Source: Diphasiastrum complanatum
Lineage: Eukaryota > Streptophyta > Lycopodiopsida > Lycopodiales > Lycopodiaceae
Length of the DNA stretch: 64,000 nucleotides
Assembly (NCBI GenBank): GCA_029204225.1
Contig: CM055096.1
Coordinates: 61,420,957 to 61,484,956 of the forward strand
Direction: 5' to 3'
Positions 52,650 to 63,992 of the stretch are shown here, piece after piece. The number at the start of each line of letters is the position of its first letter. Position 1 is the stretch's first letter. Both the position numbers and the translations under genes were made by a program. The notes below the pieces were generated by a model that was not told the DNA's origin, did not search any database, and saw only the letters and a program-made list of their open reading frames with translations.

Positions 52650-53139
52650 GAAGATAATAAGATTGATGCCGGATGAATTATAAGGTCATGAGAATCCACC
52701 CTTGTCCTTAGGGAGTGAGGGTCAGTAGGGTAATTTTGAGTTTGTTTTTAGTGATTTTTTTGGTTGTGGTTGTAGATTTTATGGTTTAGTGTTTTGACAT
52801 TTTTTTATTGGAAAAAAAAAATCTTCAGTATAATCAATGTGCATGTGCAATCTAATGAAGTACAATTACTAGATACCCTACCCTCGATGATGGCAAGACA
52901 TGCGACGAACCTATTACACACACAATATCACATGCATCATTTTAGACACAGAATGTTTTGAAACATTTGCTGCAAGCTTGAATGATTGCATCCATGCCAG
53001 GCATTATGCACTTTGTGGAAAAAAAAAATGGCATTGATCTTGTTTTGAATTGAGGCGCATGAGTGTATGACATAGGAGCATGTGGAAGGGATTGAGAGAG
53101 AAAAATTGAGAATAGAAACAGTACATTTGGGTGGGGAGT
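52650..53139. other. AT-rich DNA, nothing recognised
   Basis: No supported gene. A few A/T-rich simple tracts. Confidence 0.4.
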
Positions 53140-53186
53140 GACTCCATGGCCCAATGGATAAGGTACTGGAGATCGAACCCACAATT
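53140..53186 (+). tRNA. tRNA-Arg-like fragment (5' half followed by an inverted T-arm)
   Basis: Bases 53140-53169 (gactccatggcccaatggat...) match the 5' half of plant tRNA-Arg, including the acceptor strand, D-arm and A box. Instead of the anticodon arm, the next bases (agatcgaacccacaat) are the reverse complement of a tRNA T-arm/B-box (GGTTCGATC). So the 3' half is present but flipped, and the molecule cannot fold as a tRNA. It is a pseudogene. Confidence 0.5.
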
Positions 53187-53840
53187 TTTCGAATTTTTGA
53201 GATTCTCGACTTTTTCGAATTTTTTGAGATTTTTCATTTTTTCGAATTTTTCAGGGTTTTCGGGTCTATTTGGGATTTTCACAATTTTTTCGAGATTTTT
53301 GAAATTTTCGAGTTTTTGATATTCTTGAAATTTTGGAGATTTTCGTAATTTTTTCGACCTTTTCAAGATTTTTTGGAATTTTCGAAATTTTTGGGTTTTT
53401 GGAGATTTTCAAATTTTTCGAGATTTTCGAAATTTTTCGTGATTCTCGAGTTTTTCGAGATTTCAAAATTTTCACAATTTTTCGAGGTTGTCGAATGTTT
53501 CAAGTTGTTCGGGATTTTTGATTTTTTCGGATTTTCGAGTCTCTCGAAATTCTCGATATATTTGAGTTTTTCGAAATTTTCAGATTTTTCGAGATTTTCG
53601 GGTTTTTTGCAATTTTTGTAGATTTTTCGAGATTTTCGAATTTTTGAACTTTTCGGGTCTATTCACAATTTTTTCAAGGCTCTTCAGTTTTAAAATTTTT
53701 TGAGTTTTTTTTAGGCTCTTAAAAATTTTTTGTTTTTGAGTTTTTTTGAAAAAACTTCGAGTTCAATTTTCGAGTTTTCACGATTTTTCAATTTTTCGAA
53801 TTTTTTACCTTTTCCAATTTTTTGAGTTTCTGGTATTTTT
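53187..53840. repeat. Degenerate TTTTCGA repeat field
   Basis: About 650 bases built from short words TTTTTCGA, GAGATTTTCGA and GAATTTTT without a strict period. TCGA recurs every 10-20 bases. The open frames across it (Phe/Ser-rich on +, Lys/Ile-rich on -) follow from the composition. Confidence 0.85.
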
Positions 53841-54029
53841 TTCAAGTTTCAGCTCGGCTAAGGTACCATGAGTCATATAAAAAACAAATATTTTTGAATT
53901 GAAAAATTATACTACACGTTGTTAACACCACTGCATTGTCCCAACCAACTTCTAAAGCAACACGAGGAATCTAGACACCAGGACATGACTACTAGAGGAT
54001 ATGAGGCGTCTGTTAATCAAGAACCTAAG

Positions 54030-54790
54030 AAATCAAGTGAGGTAATGGCTATAATACTTTCCAAAAAATGAGAAAGACATGCCCAAGAAATCCACAACTT
54101 AAAGCAAGAACTCAAAAATGCAAAAAATCTCAATATCCGTCAAAGTAATGAGATCTACAGCTTAGAAAAAATGACGGACGGATGGAAAAAGAGATGTCGA
54201 AGCTTTAAAAGAAAATGAAATACAACAAACACGACATCTCATGTATATCAAAAGCCAGGAGAAAACCATAGCTCGACTAACTGCAGAAGCCACTTCACCA
54301 GAGTATAATAATCATTTATTGGCTAGGAAGCTAGATGAGTACCATTCACAACAGAGTCACCGAGAGAGGGAAGAATCGAGGATAGTTAGAGGGCATATTC
54401 CAAATTATCCTCCAAAAATGAGAGAACTAATTGTAGAGAAAGCATGTAAATCTAGACTCCTACTTCCTCTATATACCAGCCATGGAATTCCCTCTCAATT
54501 ATCAGGACTATGAACTACGACCTTCTATTGGATTTATCTCCTCTACTCTCCTAAATCCTATGTTAATCTGCCTCCCTTTATGCTGCTGTATTTTACTTGT
54601 GTTGTCGCATAGTCTGCATATTTACATGTAAAATAAGACAGGCGAATAAAGCGCGACTGTCTGCATCAATAAAAATAAATTTCCATAGGCGAAAAAGGCG
54701 ACACTGTGTTTTTGCACGTGATTTGTGACAGGCGAAAAAGACGGCATTGCCCTACAAATGCCAAAGGTGCCCTAATGGAAAAGCCAAGGT
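54030..54790 (+). mobile_element. Possible retroelement gag scrap with repeated AGGCGAA tail
   Basis: A coiled-coil-like frame (MYIKSQEKTIARLTAEATSP, then an Arg/Glu-rich part) at 54241-54513 is followed by pyrimidine-rich text and three copies of AGGCGAA(A/T)AA-GCG at about 54640, 54687 and 54731. The layout would suit the end of a retroelement, but no defining domain is present. Confidence 0.25.
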
Positions 54791-54819
54791 ACCTTGGAAA
54801 TCAATTTTTAAGACATTTG

Positions 54820-55858
54820 TCAGAGTGTCGCATATTTCTCATTTTCATCAACGTTAATTTCAACGAAGGCTGATGTCGCGGCCTTCTCACGCTCATCCCA
54901 TGCATTGTGCAATCGGATTTGACAATGACAGTAGCCACCCACGATCTCCCATAGACAGCACATCCACTTTTGTATCTTCTTCATCTGCACACCTGTAAAA
55001 TTATGTATATAGTGAATACCATCTGCGTATTCAATGTAAAGCATGTATCAGAATGAAACATCACTGATAATTAGAGACAAACATTGTAGATGCTTTCGCG
55101 CATTGGTATTTTTCTTCCAGATGTATTGTCAGTAATAGATTCATCACCTTCTACAGATTGTGAGATTAGCTTTGTGAAGCACGTGGTTACGTCCTCACCT
55201 GCATGTGTATATATAAAAAAAAAGGGTGAGAGTTGGGTGAGAATCTATTAGACACTAGGAGAGTTTCATAGTCGTATTTTGGATAGATCATCACTTGCAT
55301 CATATTTTTCTTAGACATTTTGAAAAAAGAAATTGTTTTGAATGTGTTAGTTAGAGTTACCTTTGGGTATATCACATTTCTGCGATGTTCAAGGCTTTTT
55401 CTTGATCAACTTAGAATAGGCATCTTTGATTAGTTCTATAACCTTTTGGAAAAAAAAAAAAAAAAAAGGGGAGTTGTTCTAGAAGTCGAGTAGAATTAGA
55501 AATCTTCAAAGTAGTTTTAGTCTCTAGAAAAACAAAACAAAAATTCTAATCAAACAACTTCTAGGAAGCTGTCTTGTGTAAATAAGAAGTTAGAAAGTCA
55601 AAGTTACCGGAAACGGAACTTTAAACACTCTCGATAAACTCTACGAAATGCATTCACAACAATCGACACCTTAGACACAATTATGAGAGAATGCATCCAT
55701 GCTCTTACACAATAAGTGATGCTCTTCAATACTTCTAGAGCCTTCCTGTAGCGTTAAGGCGTGTAGGAGTTGAAGATCTCATGTTGATTGGTCATATGTT
55801 GAGTCTCATCTCTCTTATGCATGGCAGCGATGCCCTCCTTGATCAACAACTATGCTAG
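54820..55858 (-). pseudogene. Decayed multi-exon gene of unknown function
   Basis: Four exon-like blocks on the minus strand. A (55858-55608) reads LLIKEGIAAMHKRDETQHMT and RYRKALEVLKSITYCVRAWM with one TAA, ending at a gtaact donor. B (55442-55361) reads VIELIKDAYSKLIKKKP, a TGA, then TSQKCDIPK, ending at gtaac. C (55198-55083) reads EDVTTCFTKLISQSVEGDES to MRESIYN, ending at gtttgt. D (54984-54820) reads MKKIQKWMCCLWEIVGGYCH to a stop. B to C joins in phase 1 (giving KGEDV) and C to D in phase 0. A to B does not join in phase. The family is not recognised. Two in-frame stops suggest a pseudogene. Confidence 0.4.
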
Positions 55859-55859
55859 T

Positions 55860-56700
55860 CTAAACACTACTAGAGACAACACTCATAGATGAGTCAGAGT
55901 CAACAAAGGATCAGCTCTCGATATGCATGTGGATCAACGCTCTAAAATAGGTGTCTCGATGAGAACATTGGTGTAACGCTGGGAAACACGCTAGGAAGCA
56001 GTGATCAAGTTGTTGATGAAAAGTTTTCTCTTCTTAGCAATGGAACAACATTGGAAATGTGCTGCAGGCACCTTTATCTATGAGTGTTCACTGATGCCTT
56101 AGATGCCTCTTTGAAAACCAGAGTTCAAGTGCTGTGAAGATTAGTTGACTGGCATTTAAGTAAAGCTCTCACTTATGCAAGTCATGATGAGCAATTAGTA
56201 ACACACATGGAAAGCAACAATCCATGCTTAGAATTGTGTGGGACTCCATTGGCTATCAGCTTACAGACAACAGGTGGAAGTTGGCATTCAAAATCAGGTG
56301 GAACTACTGTCAACTTGTAGATGGATTAGCACTCATCCCTTCTCTCAAAAGTTAGTTGAAGTAACACTCAGACCTGCGGACAGCAATGAACTATCCATTA
56401 TAGCTCAACCCATTCAAACTCCTCATTATCAATAGGGAGTATTAACCAGATGGCCATACCAGATCAATCAGTGAGAAAAATTGGTAGCTCTAAATCTCGG
56501 ATGATGGTGCTGGTTATGATCTTCTTCAAAAACTCCTCTGTGTTCTCACAAATTTATACTGGCATAGTAGCTTCATAGAACAAGTTCCTACTGAAAAGTT
56601 TTTCTTCACAAAGTGTAATGACTCTCACACAAACGGTTCTTGCTCTCTCCATCTTTCTCTCACATCTTCTTCTCTGCAATTCAAAACTCACTCTTCTGGC
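55860..56700. other. Intergenic DNA, nothing firm
   Basis: May hold further decayed exons of the minus-strand gene (a frame with KKRKLFINNLITAS near 56020), but they are too broken to place. Confidence 0.35.
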
Positions 56701-56708
56701 TCCCCATC

Positions 56709-56926
56709 CGCAATGGATTTTTGGTGACTATTTTGCCCATTTCTAAACAAATTAAAAAGCAGAATAGTCACTTGTATTTTTAAAGAAAAAATTTAGTGCA
56801 GATTCTGCCTGCGTCTACCACATGGCAACATCGAATTGGTCTCAAACGTTTTTAGTGCTAATTTTGCTTGCACCTGCCATGTGGCAGCTAAGGATTGGTT
56901 TAAAAAGGGTCCAAAAATCCATTACG
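56709..56926. mobile_element. Small inverted-repeat element (MITE-like)
   Basis: Terminal arms CGCAATGGATTTTTGG (56709-56724) and CCAAAAATCCATTACG (56911-56926) are inverted copies with one mismatch. Inside, a block of about 60 bases (ttagtgcagattctgcctgc...) is repeated once in direct orientation (ttagtgctaattttgcttgc...). Total length 218 bases. No clear target duplication. Confidence 0.55.
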
Positions 56927-56940
56927 CAATGGAGAAGGTC

Positions 56941-57055
56941 TGGCAGAGGCCATTCTGCCCGGTTCGGATTTCCAAAAAAATTTAGGCTCGGCCCCTCCGG
57001 GCCTCGCCTAAAAAAATTCTAAAAAATCATTAACCGGGGAGAATGGCCTCTGCCC
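56941..57055. repeat. Nested hairpin element
   Basis: The outer arms (56941-56964, tggcagaggccattctgccc..., and 57032-57055) pair with about two mismatches. An inner hairpin at 56978-57018 pairs tttaggctcggcc with ggcctcgcctaaa. It begins 14 bases after the MITE-like element ends. Confidence 0.7.
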
Positions 57056-57080
57056 GGCTCCTTCCATAATACGTAGAAGC

Positions 57081-57121
57081 CCCCACCCCCCCCCCCCCCC
57101 CCCCCCCCCCCTCCTCACCCC
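57081..57121. repeat. Poly-C run
   Basis: A run of 26 Cs (57086-57111) in a C-rich segment. Length may be unreliable, as such homopolymers are hard to sequence and assemble. Confidence 0.85.
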
Positions 57122-58480
57122 CTTCTTATATTCTTTTCCCAAGTGAATCATGTATTTGCCTTTTCTTTAAAACCTCCTTTTAAAGTGTTATTTGGCCTTC
57201 CTTTTGGAGTTTCACTTTTTCTTGATAATTTCGGGTCTTGAACTTCATTTCCGAAGTTGCCCAATGCGTTTTCAAGTATTTAGAAAAATAAAGATGAGTT
57301 TGTCGGTGGCTTTCGTCATGAAAACTTCATACAACTTTTCAGGTAGCGCTTTGACACTCAAACTGAAGAATTGCATTGTAAGATTCAAATGAGCGAAGTT
57401 TTCTCTGTCGAACTTCATCTGAAAAAATTCTTTTGGTCCATAGAAAATAACCTACCTAAAACACCTTGTTCATGGTTCTACTCATATTGCCGGTCTTATT
57501 CCCATTTTTGATGTATTTGAATTTCTTGATAGTGGTGCTGTTGTTCTCGCAATGCCCCCTGACTGAGATTTCCTTAGTGGCAGGTGGGATCAAAACACAC
57601 TGTGGTCTTTTATTAACTGAATGTTATAAGTACATTGAAAGCATTGTTTATTCGCTTCTAAATTACTGGGAAAATATTTACAGAAATTTAAAAGTTCTAC
57701 TTTGGCCATTATTGGGCAAGCCAGATGCCCCAAACTGTAAATACAATACATACAATAATGTACAATAATCGGCCATATTAGCTAGATTTTATCATAATTT
57801 TTTTTAAAATTGTCATAATTCAAATCCGATTTTTTATAATAGAAAATCGGCTAACATGGCGATATCCACTGGGGGGGTGTGGTCCCCACAACAAGGACCC
57901 ATAGTCTCCGGTTGTGTACTTGTTGTAAGTTTTTACTTGGGCATTCTGCAGCAATCTCCAAGTGGCTTTTTCAGCATTTGTACCATGATCCATCAGCTTT
58001 TGGATTTGTTCTGTTCTTTGAAATCTCTGCAATTTAACTCACCAGTGATCCTAACTGGCTTTATGCACCCACTCCCAACAATTTTAAAAGACATGCCCAC
58101 CATCAGACCCATGCATAAGGTGGCATGCATATGCAATTTAGGAGTTTGGTCTTCGATATATTCACCCTCAATCATCTTCCCAACCCACACTCACTCGTGC
58201 ACCACGATATACCTTCAGCCCTTTATACATGCCAATCTACCAGGATTCTTTGACCTCACTATTCCATGCGTTTTCTCATGACAGTACAGTTGAGTCACAA
58301 GCAGCTTTCCTTACCACCTCTTAGTATCAATAACTGAAACGACGGATATACTAATCAGACCTAGATGGTAGATGTGGAATGGAAATGGTGAATGTATCAA
58401 GTAAGTGAGAACATTGACAATACCATGAGAGCTGATACCCTTGAGAATGGAGATGCAACGATGTTGGAGGGTTTGCAGAT
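57122..58480. other. Intergenic DNA, nothing recognised
   Basis: Open frames up to 141 codons exist at 57.86-58.28 kb but show no domain, no similar copy and no codon pattern that would support them. Confidence 0.35.
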
Positions 58481-58766
58481 CCCAAGGCAACCCTAACCCT
58501 AGTTAATAAGTGAGAGGGATTTGGCACCCTGCGTGTGTAAGTCCAACCCAATGATCACATAGTTATTTGATTGATCAGTTAAAAGTTAATAAAAGGACTT
58601 TAGGCCTTTTTGCGAGACTTTTAATTTCACAGGGCCTAAATGTCAAGTTAGTGAATAAAGTTGGGTTTCCCTCCAATTTTGATGGTTCCCACACTTTTTT
58701 AAATTTGAATAAAAAGAGAGGCAAGACTGGACCAATAGGATTCAGAGGCCAAAGTCCTCCTCTCTA

Positions 58767-58776
58767 CTATAAAAAG
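58767..58776 (+). promoter_or_regulatory. LTR TATA box
   Basis: ctataaaaag within the presumed LTR, about 175 bases before the GA tract and 535 before the primer site, is the likely promoter of the Gypsy element. Confidence 0.6.
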
Positions 58777-58937
58777 GGACCAACTCGAGTTGCTCCTGAT
58801 GTTCATTTTCTCATTTCAATAAAGCAGATTGGTTCGTCCTTGCTCCTCCTCTCTTCTCCTCCATCTCTCATGATTTCTTTGGATTTTGCTAATTGTTGGA
58901 TTTGATCATTATTGGGATTGCTATTTTTTATGCTTAT

Positions 58938-59065
<128 letters not shown>

Positions 59066-59302
59066 TAAGTTCCTATCATTATTGTGGATTTAGGGCTAAT
59101 GGAAGTAGGGTTAATGGATGTAGTGTTAATGCTTAGTGTTAATGGATGTTAGTGTTAGATCCTCCATTCATGTTGAAATCTGAACTATATTATCGCTCTC
59201 ATGGGAACGAACCTACGCATGACAACTAACTTCATCTCCTTCATGCTAGATTGATTAGATCTTGGGTTCAGGATAGGCAAGGAAAGAAACCCACTACAAT
59301 TT

Positions 59303-59320
59303 TGCTGCCGTTGCCGGGGA
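59303..59320 (+). promoter_or_regulatory. Primer-binding site (tRNA-Asp type)
   Basis: TGCTGCCGTTGCCGGGGA is complementary, but for one base, to the 3' end of plant tRNA-Asp. This primer is used by Athila/Tat-type and related Gypsy elements. Confidence 0.8.
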
Positions 59321-60510
59321 GCTACGCCAATTTTTCAGTTTGCAGCATGTTTGGTTGATGGTTAGCTTGCATTAGGCATCTTTTTCGTGGCATGAATAGT
59401 GTTAGATCTGCATTTTAGGGTTAGTTTAAGATTGATTTTGCTTGATTTGAGTGGATTTGCTTGTTTGAAATCTAATCCGATTGTTAAACAGGGAAACCTA
59501 TTCAGATCACCAATCTTAAGATCCATTTGGATCTGAGGTATCAGAGAAAATAACAAAATTCGGTCAAATCTGCCAAATTTGGTCAAAAAGAGACAAAAAG
59601 AGTCATCAGAGCTTAGAACTTTTTACCCTCTTTCAGAAAACCTTTGCTGAGTTGCAGACACCTTCGGTTTTGTTCACAGAACAGTTTGAAGGGCGAAGAT
59701 TAATTCCCAACAGATTTTCAGAAACATCAGAAAAACCGTCAAAAAACACCCAAAAATCACCAAAACCCCTAAAAATACAGAAAATAAACCGTTGCCTGAT
59801 TCACTATGCTTAGAAGTGATTCAGATCTATCTACTGCCAGGTCGGTGAAGAATAATACCAAAAATAAAAAGGGTTTCAGAGGATCAGTTGTCATATTGCC
59901 ATATTTTTGCCAAAAAAGTCACTTTTTTGCAAAATTATCAGTATTACTCTTGATCCTTCGCCATAACCTTCGTCGAGTTTTCAGAACATTCTATTTATAG
60001 AAAAATACTATTTTTGAGTTTGGCAAAGATTCTTCTTGATCAAATCATAGAAAATCTTGTATTTTACCCTCGCCAGACAATAGAAACTGTATTTCCTTGT
60101 GTCAGAAACCTTCATCCGATTTTTCATAGTTTTATTTGTGTAAGATCTTTCACCAGAGATGTCGGCGAAGGTTATTTCTCAAGAAATTGTCAAAAAATTT
60201 GTTCAGAGAATTTTTTTCCAAACTAGCATTGTTTAACCTTCTTCGAGCCCACCTTTGCCAGTCCTATTTTTAGTTTTTGATTTTCCAGATCAAGTCTCTG
60301 TCAAAATTTGGATCAAATCTGATATATTCTGAATTGGATTTCGAGAGATTTATCATTTTTGAGAAGTATCGATTGATCGAATTTCAAAAAGTTTTTTATC
60401 ATATAGAGTCAGATTCTTGAAAAAGAGAATAGATCTAGCAGATTTGATCTGAGATAGTTTTTTGGAAAAATCTAGATCCAATCTCATTGTCCGCCTGATC
60501 TAAATTTGTA

Positions 60511-61539
60511 AAGGTGGCTGCCCATGGAGCTGCTCTTGGAGGTGCTCCACAGGAGGTCAATCCAATTATTGTTAGAACAGCACCCTGATTGGATCTACCC
60601 AAGTATAATGGATTAACAGATCTAGTTAGATTTCTTCAGATCTATGCTAAATCCTGTGAGGTCTATGGTGAGATTTATCCTCAAGATAAACTTAAACTGT
60701 TTCCTATAGCCTTAACAAGCGCAGCACAAGATTGGTACTATAACCAAGATAAAACGGAACGTACAGATTGGGAGGTTGTTAAACGAGCCCTTATCACACG
60801 GTTCAAACCGCGGAAGTTTATGGAAGACCCTTTCCTACTTTTAAGTAAAGTTAAAATGAGAAAGCGGAAAATGGTTCGAGATTACATCGAAAGGGTGAAA
60901 CGTCTCAGATCTGAATGCGAACCTGAGCTGATTAATGAAAATGCCATGATTATGTGGTTTTTGTCAGGTCTACCTAAACGGATCAGACGTGAGCTGAAAC
61001 GCCATAATGAGTACACACTTTTGCAGAATACTATGGACAATGCAATTCGGGAGGAGGATGAAGATTTAGATGATGAGCTGAATGTCAGTATGTTGCCTTA
61101 TACAGCAGGGTAGACTACTACAACATCCACCACTATTGCATCAACGAATGCCAATGCTACTGCAGAAATGATGCTCAATGAGTTCGAGAAACTTGGGAAG
61201 ACCCAGTAGAAACAGATGGAAAAGTTGTAGTTGCAATTTGATGAGAAGATCAAAGCATTGGAAAATCTCCACGGAGAAGCAAACAAGGAACCTGAGAAGA
61301 TTGCAAAGACCTTTCCTACCAGGGAAAATATCTGGTGTTCTATTTGTACAGGAAATCACACAGTGAACGAGTGTTCTCAATTGAAAAAACGAACGGAAAT
61401 CAGTGTTTGCCATCTGTGTAATTCACCTGACCATGAGACTGTTTTTTGCAACTTCAACCCTCGTATAATTCAGCAACGGTGTGCCCATATGGGATATCGA
61501 GAACCACAGTATGGAGGAAATCCAGCAGCAAGACTGTGA
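60511..61539 (+). pseudogene. Gypsy gag capsid and zinc region
   Basis: AAHGAALGGAPQEVNP, a TGA, then LDLPKYNGLTDLVRFLQIYA, QDWYYNQDK and MIMWFLSGLPKRIRRELK give a typical retrotrans-gag capsid. Further TAG stops occur at 61111, about 61207 and about 61228, two of them beside CAG codons. All of these lie in the same frame. A Cys/His cluster CSICTGNHTVNECSQLK and CHLCNSPDHETVFC follows. The likely start codon may be the GTG at 60511, if it was once ATG. Confidence 0.85.
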
Positions 61540-61731
61540 CAATCTACTCTTGGATACCCGAAACGTTTAGCTTTGCCAGTTTGGGCCAAAACACTCCGCT
61601 CTTCCTGCCAATTTGATGGAATTAGAACCTTACGGAAGTGCTAAGCAATGGAGCTATGGTAATGATCAGGAAGGTGGATCTTCATAATAGTATGTCATTT
61701 ATGTTGCCGCTCAACAACAAGCCTTGAGAAG

Positions 61732-62499
61732 TTGGACCAGAGCACCACTTGGATGCTTTGCATGTGGAGAAAATCACAAGGAAAATTTGTACCATTTTGT
61801 CGTGATTGTGGATATGGGCATTGCTATAAAAACTGTCCAGCAAGATCGAAGCCACCACCAACTACAACACCTGTAAATTTGATAACAATCAAGCAAGGAT
61901 CAGTAGCTCAGAATAAACCAAGTGCACCCTTGATGGTGGTCACTAGAGCACAAAAGCAAAAAGAACCAGTAGTGGATCCAGTACCTGCTGATTCTATACC
62001 ATTGAACGATACACCAACAGCATCGAGAGTCTATCCAAATCTTAATGCATAAAAACGAAGATATCAGGATATGAGACAGTGGATTAAACATCTGCAAGAA
62101 GAAGAGGAACTTGAAGCTGCTAAAGTAACAGCTAAAGTTCGGCCTTCACCATTGCAGCCTCCAAGAAATTTACGTACGGATATGAATGATCAATTACATC
62201 ATCATGAAGAACCCTTCAAGATGACTGAACCGGAAGCACCGCATACAGAATTACTCATGAACATTTTGTCTAGCAAGATCAATATTTCATTGGGAGAGTT
62301 CCTAAAGTTGGTGCCAAAAGCAAAAGAAGTCTTAGTGCGAAAGTTAGCTCAAGAAGAACCAAAAGTCCAGAGCCACTTTTATGTGCTGGATTTGAAGAAT
62401 CTAACGATGTACTCCATGTTGGAGCCGCTTGGGAAAGTGAACAAAAGAATATCACTCTACCGATACAACATAGACAATTTCCTAAAGAAACAGCTGTGA
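61732..62499 (+). pseudogene. Gypsy gag C-terminal part with second zinc motif
   Basis: GKFVPFCRDCGYGHCYKNCP is the second half of the double zinc motif. The first half (GCFACGENH) is in another frame at about 61748, showing a one-base indel. The remainder is Pro/Lys-rich, then after a TAA at 62050 an acidic helical part with NILSSKINISLGEFLKLVPK. It ends at a TGA just as the protease opens in a new frame. Confidence 0.75.
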
Positions 62500-63095
62500 T
62501 AGATGGCGGTTTAGGAGTTAACCTGATTTCTACAAGGCTATGTGCAAAATGGGGCCTTACAAAGATCAAACCTACTACATTTGCTATTAAGCTAGCTGAT
62601 CAAACGACAGTTCGTCCACAAGGAATGGTGGAAGATATACCTGTCAAGATTGCAGGAGTACAATTCGTCATTACTTTCGTCGTGATGGACTTACCAGAGG
62701 CGCCAAATGTCTACCGAGTTCTATTAAGACGTCCATGGTTACGAGCTGCGCAAGTAATTCATAACTGGGGCACCGGAAAAATCACTTTTGAAAATCGTGA
62801 ATGTGCAATTAAAGTTGATCCTACGAGTTGGACTATCAAACCAGTGGTTCAAAAAGAAGATGATGATTCATCAACAACAGATCACACTTGTGATCGACAA
62901 GAGAAAAAATTGGGAGTTCACTACGATTCTCAATCGGATACTGTCAATTGGAATGAAGCTCTTGCAACAATTGATTGTACATCAGGATATATGTGTCAAC
63001 AAGATATTCAATCAGAGTTGAGCGAGATTTCCTTATTAGATCAAACTTTGGATACACCGATCACGTTTCCACTAAATGTGCTGAATGTAGCCTAG
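62496..63095 (+). pseudogene. Gypsy aspartic protease
   Basis: AVIDGGLGVNLISTRLCAKW carries the active site as D-G-G. VRPQGMVEDIPVKIAGVQFV, FVVMDLPEAPN and LLRRPWLRAAQVIHNWG complete the fold, the last being the ILGRPWL block. The domain itself is uninterrupted; a TAG follows the acidic tail at 63093. Confidence 0.85.
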
Positions 63096-63155
63096 ATATG
63101 AACAGAACCTATACCAGATCCGATTGAGGATGATCTCATACCAGTAAGCCATGCC

Positions 63156-63992
63156 TTGACTTATGATGGCAACGCAGAACTTATGGATGAGCAGATTTTA
63201 AATCATATGGATCCGACCAGATTTGGAGTGCATAATGTTCCTGATGAACCAACAATCAAACCGCTCAAAGCAGTTATATTGAAGAGAGACAGGATCACAG
63301 ATTTGATGACGAAGAAACAAGCTAAGCAACATTATAATACGGTCCTGAAATGGGAAAATCCCCCTCGGAATATTGATTCAAAGGAAGTGCCACCTCTATT
63401 GGATAAATGCAAAGGAAAAGTCAAGAATGATTCTTCAAGTCAGACTTCCAACAAGACATCATCGTCTAGGAAGTCTTCACCTGTGAAGAAAGGATTGTCA
63501 TCTCGAAAGTCATCACCTCCACAGTCAGTTCCTCCTAAGAAGGCTAAACGAAGATCCAAGACAAGTCCTTTCGAAAAAGAACAAGCAAATGTAGTCCATC
63601 ATGACATGCCAGGGCATTTTAAACGTTATACACTGGATAATGTGGTTATTTTGCTACCTAAAGCACATCGTGAACCTGAAGAACACATACCGGAATCTAA
63701 AGAGATTTACGATGGCCCAGCTAGGACGCAGCCAATGAATCTTGCCGAACCAAGAGAACCGGAAAAGATTGTACAAGTGGGATCACAACTTACTCCTGAA
63801 CAGTATCAAGCACTCCACTTGTTACTTATTAAGTATCAAGATTGCTTTGCATGGACTTATCAAGATTTGAAGGGTATTCCGACATCAGTGATTGAACATA
63901 CCATACCTTTAGTACCTAATGCGGTTCCAAAGGTTACAAAGTTCTATCACTGTAATTCTAATGTGGCAGATATGATAAAGAAAGAACTTTAG
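63156..63992 (+). pseudogene. Gypsy pol linker and start of RT (runs off window)
   Basis: A charged Ser/Lys-rich linker leads to LTPEQYQALHLLLIKYQDCF, AWTYQDLKGIPTSVIEHTIP and NVADMIKKEL, the conserved approach to Gypsy RT. A TAG at 63990-63992 interrupts it where a Gln or Leu codon is expected. RT proper lies beyond 64000. Confidence 0.82.

Noticed and set aside
53004-53621. Phe/Lys/Ile-rich open frames on both strands
   Set aside because: They follow from the TTTTCGA repeat composition, which lacks stops in several frames.
57856-58281. A 141-codon open frame on +
   Set aside because: No domain, no copy elsewhere in the window and no supporting splice or start context; pyrimidine-rich composition explains the lack of stops.
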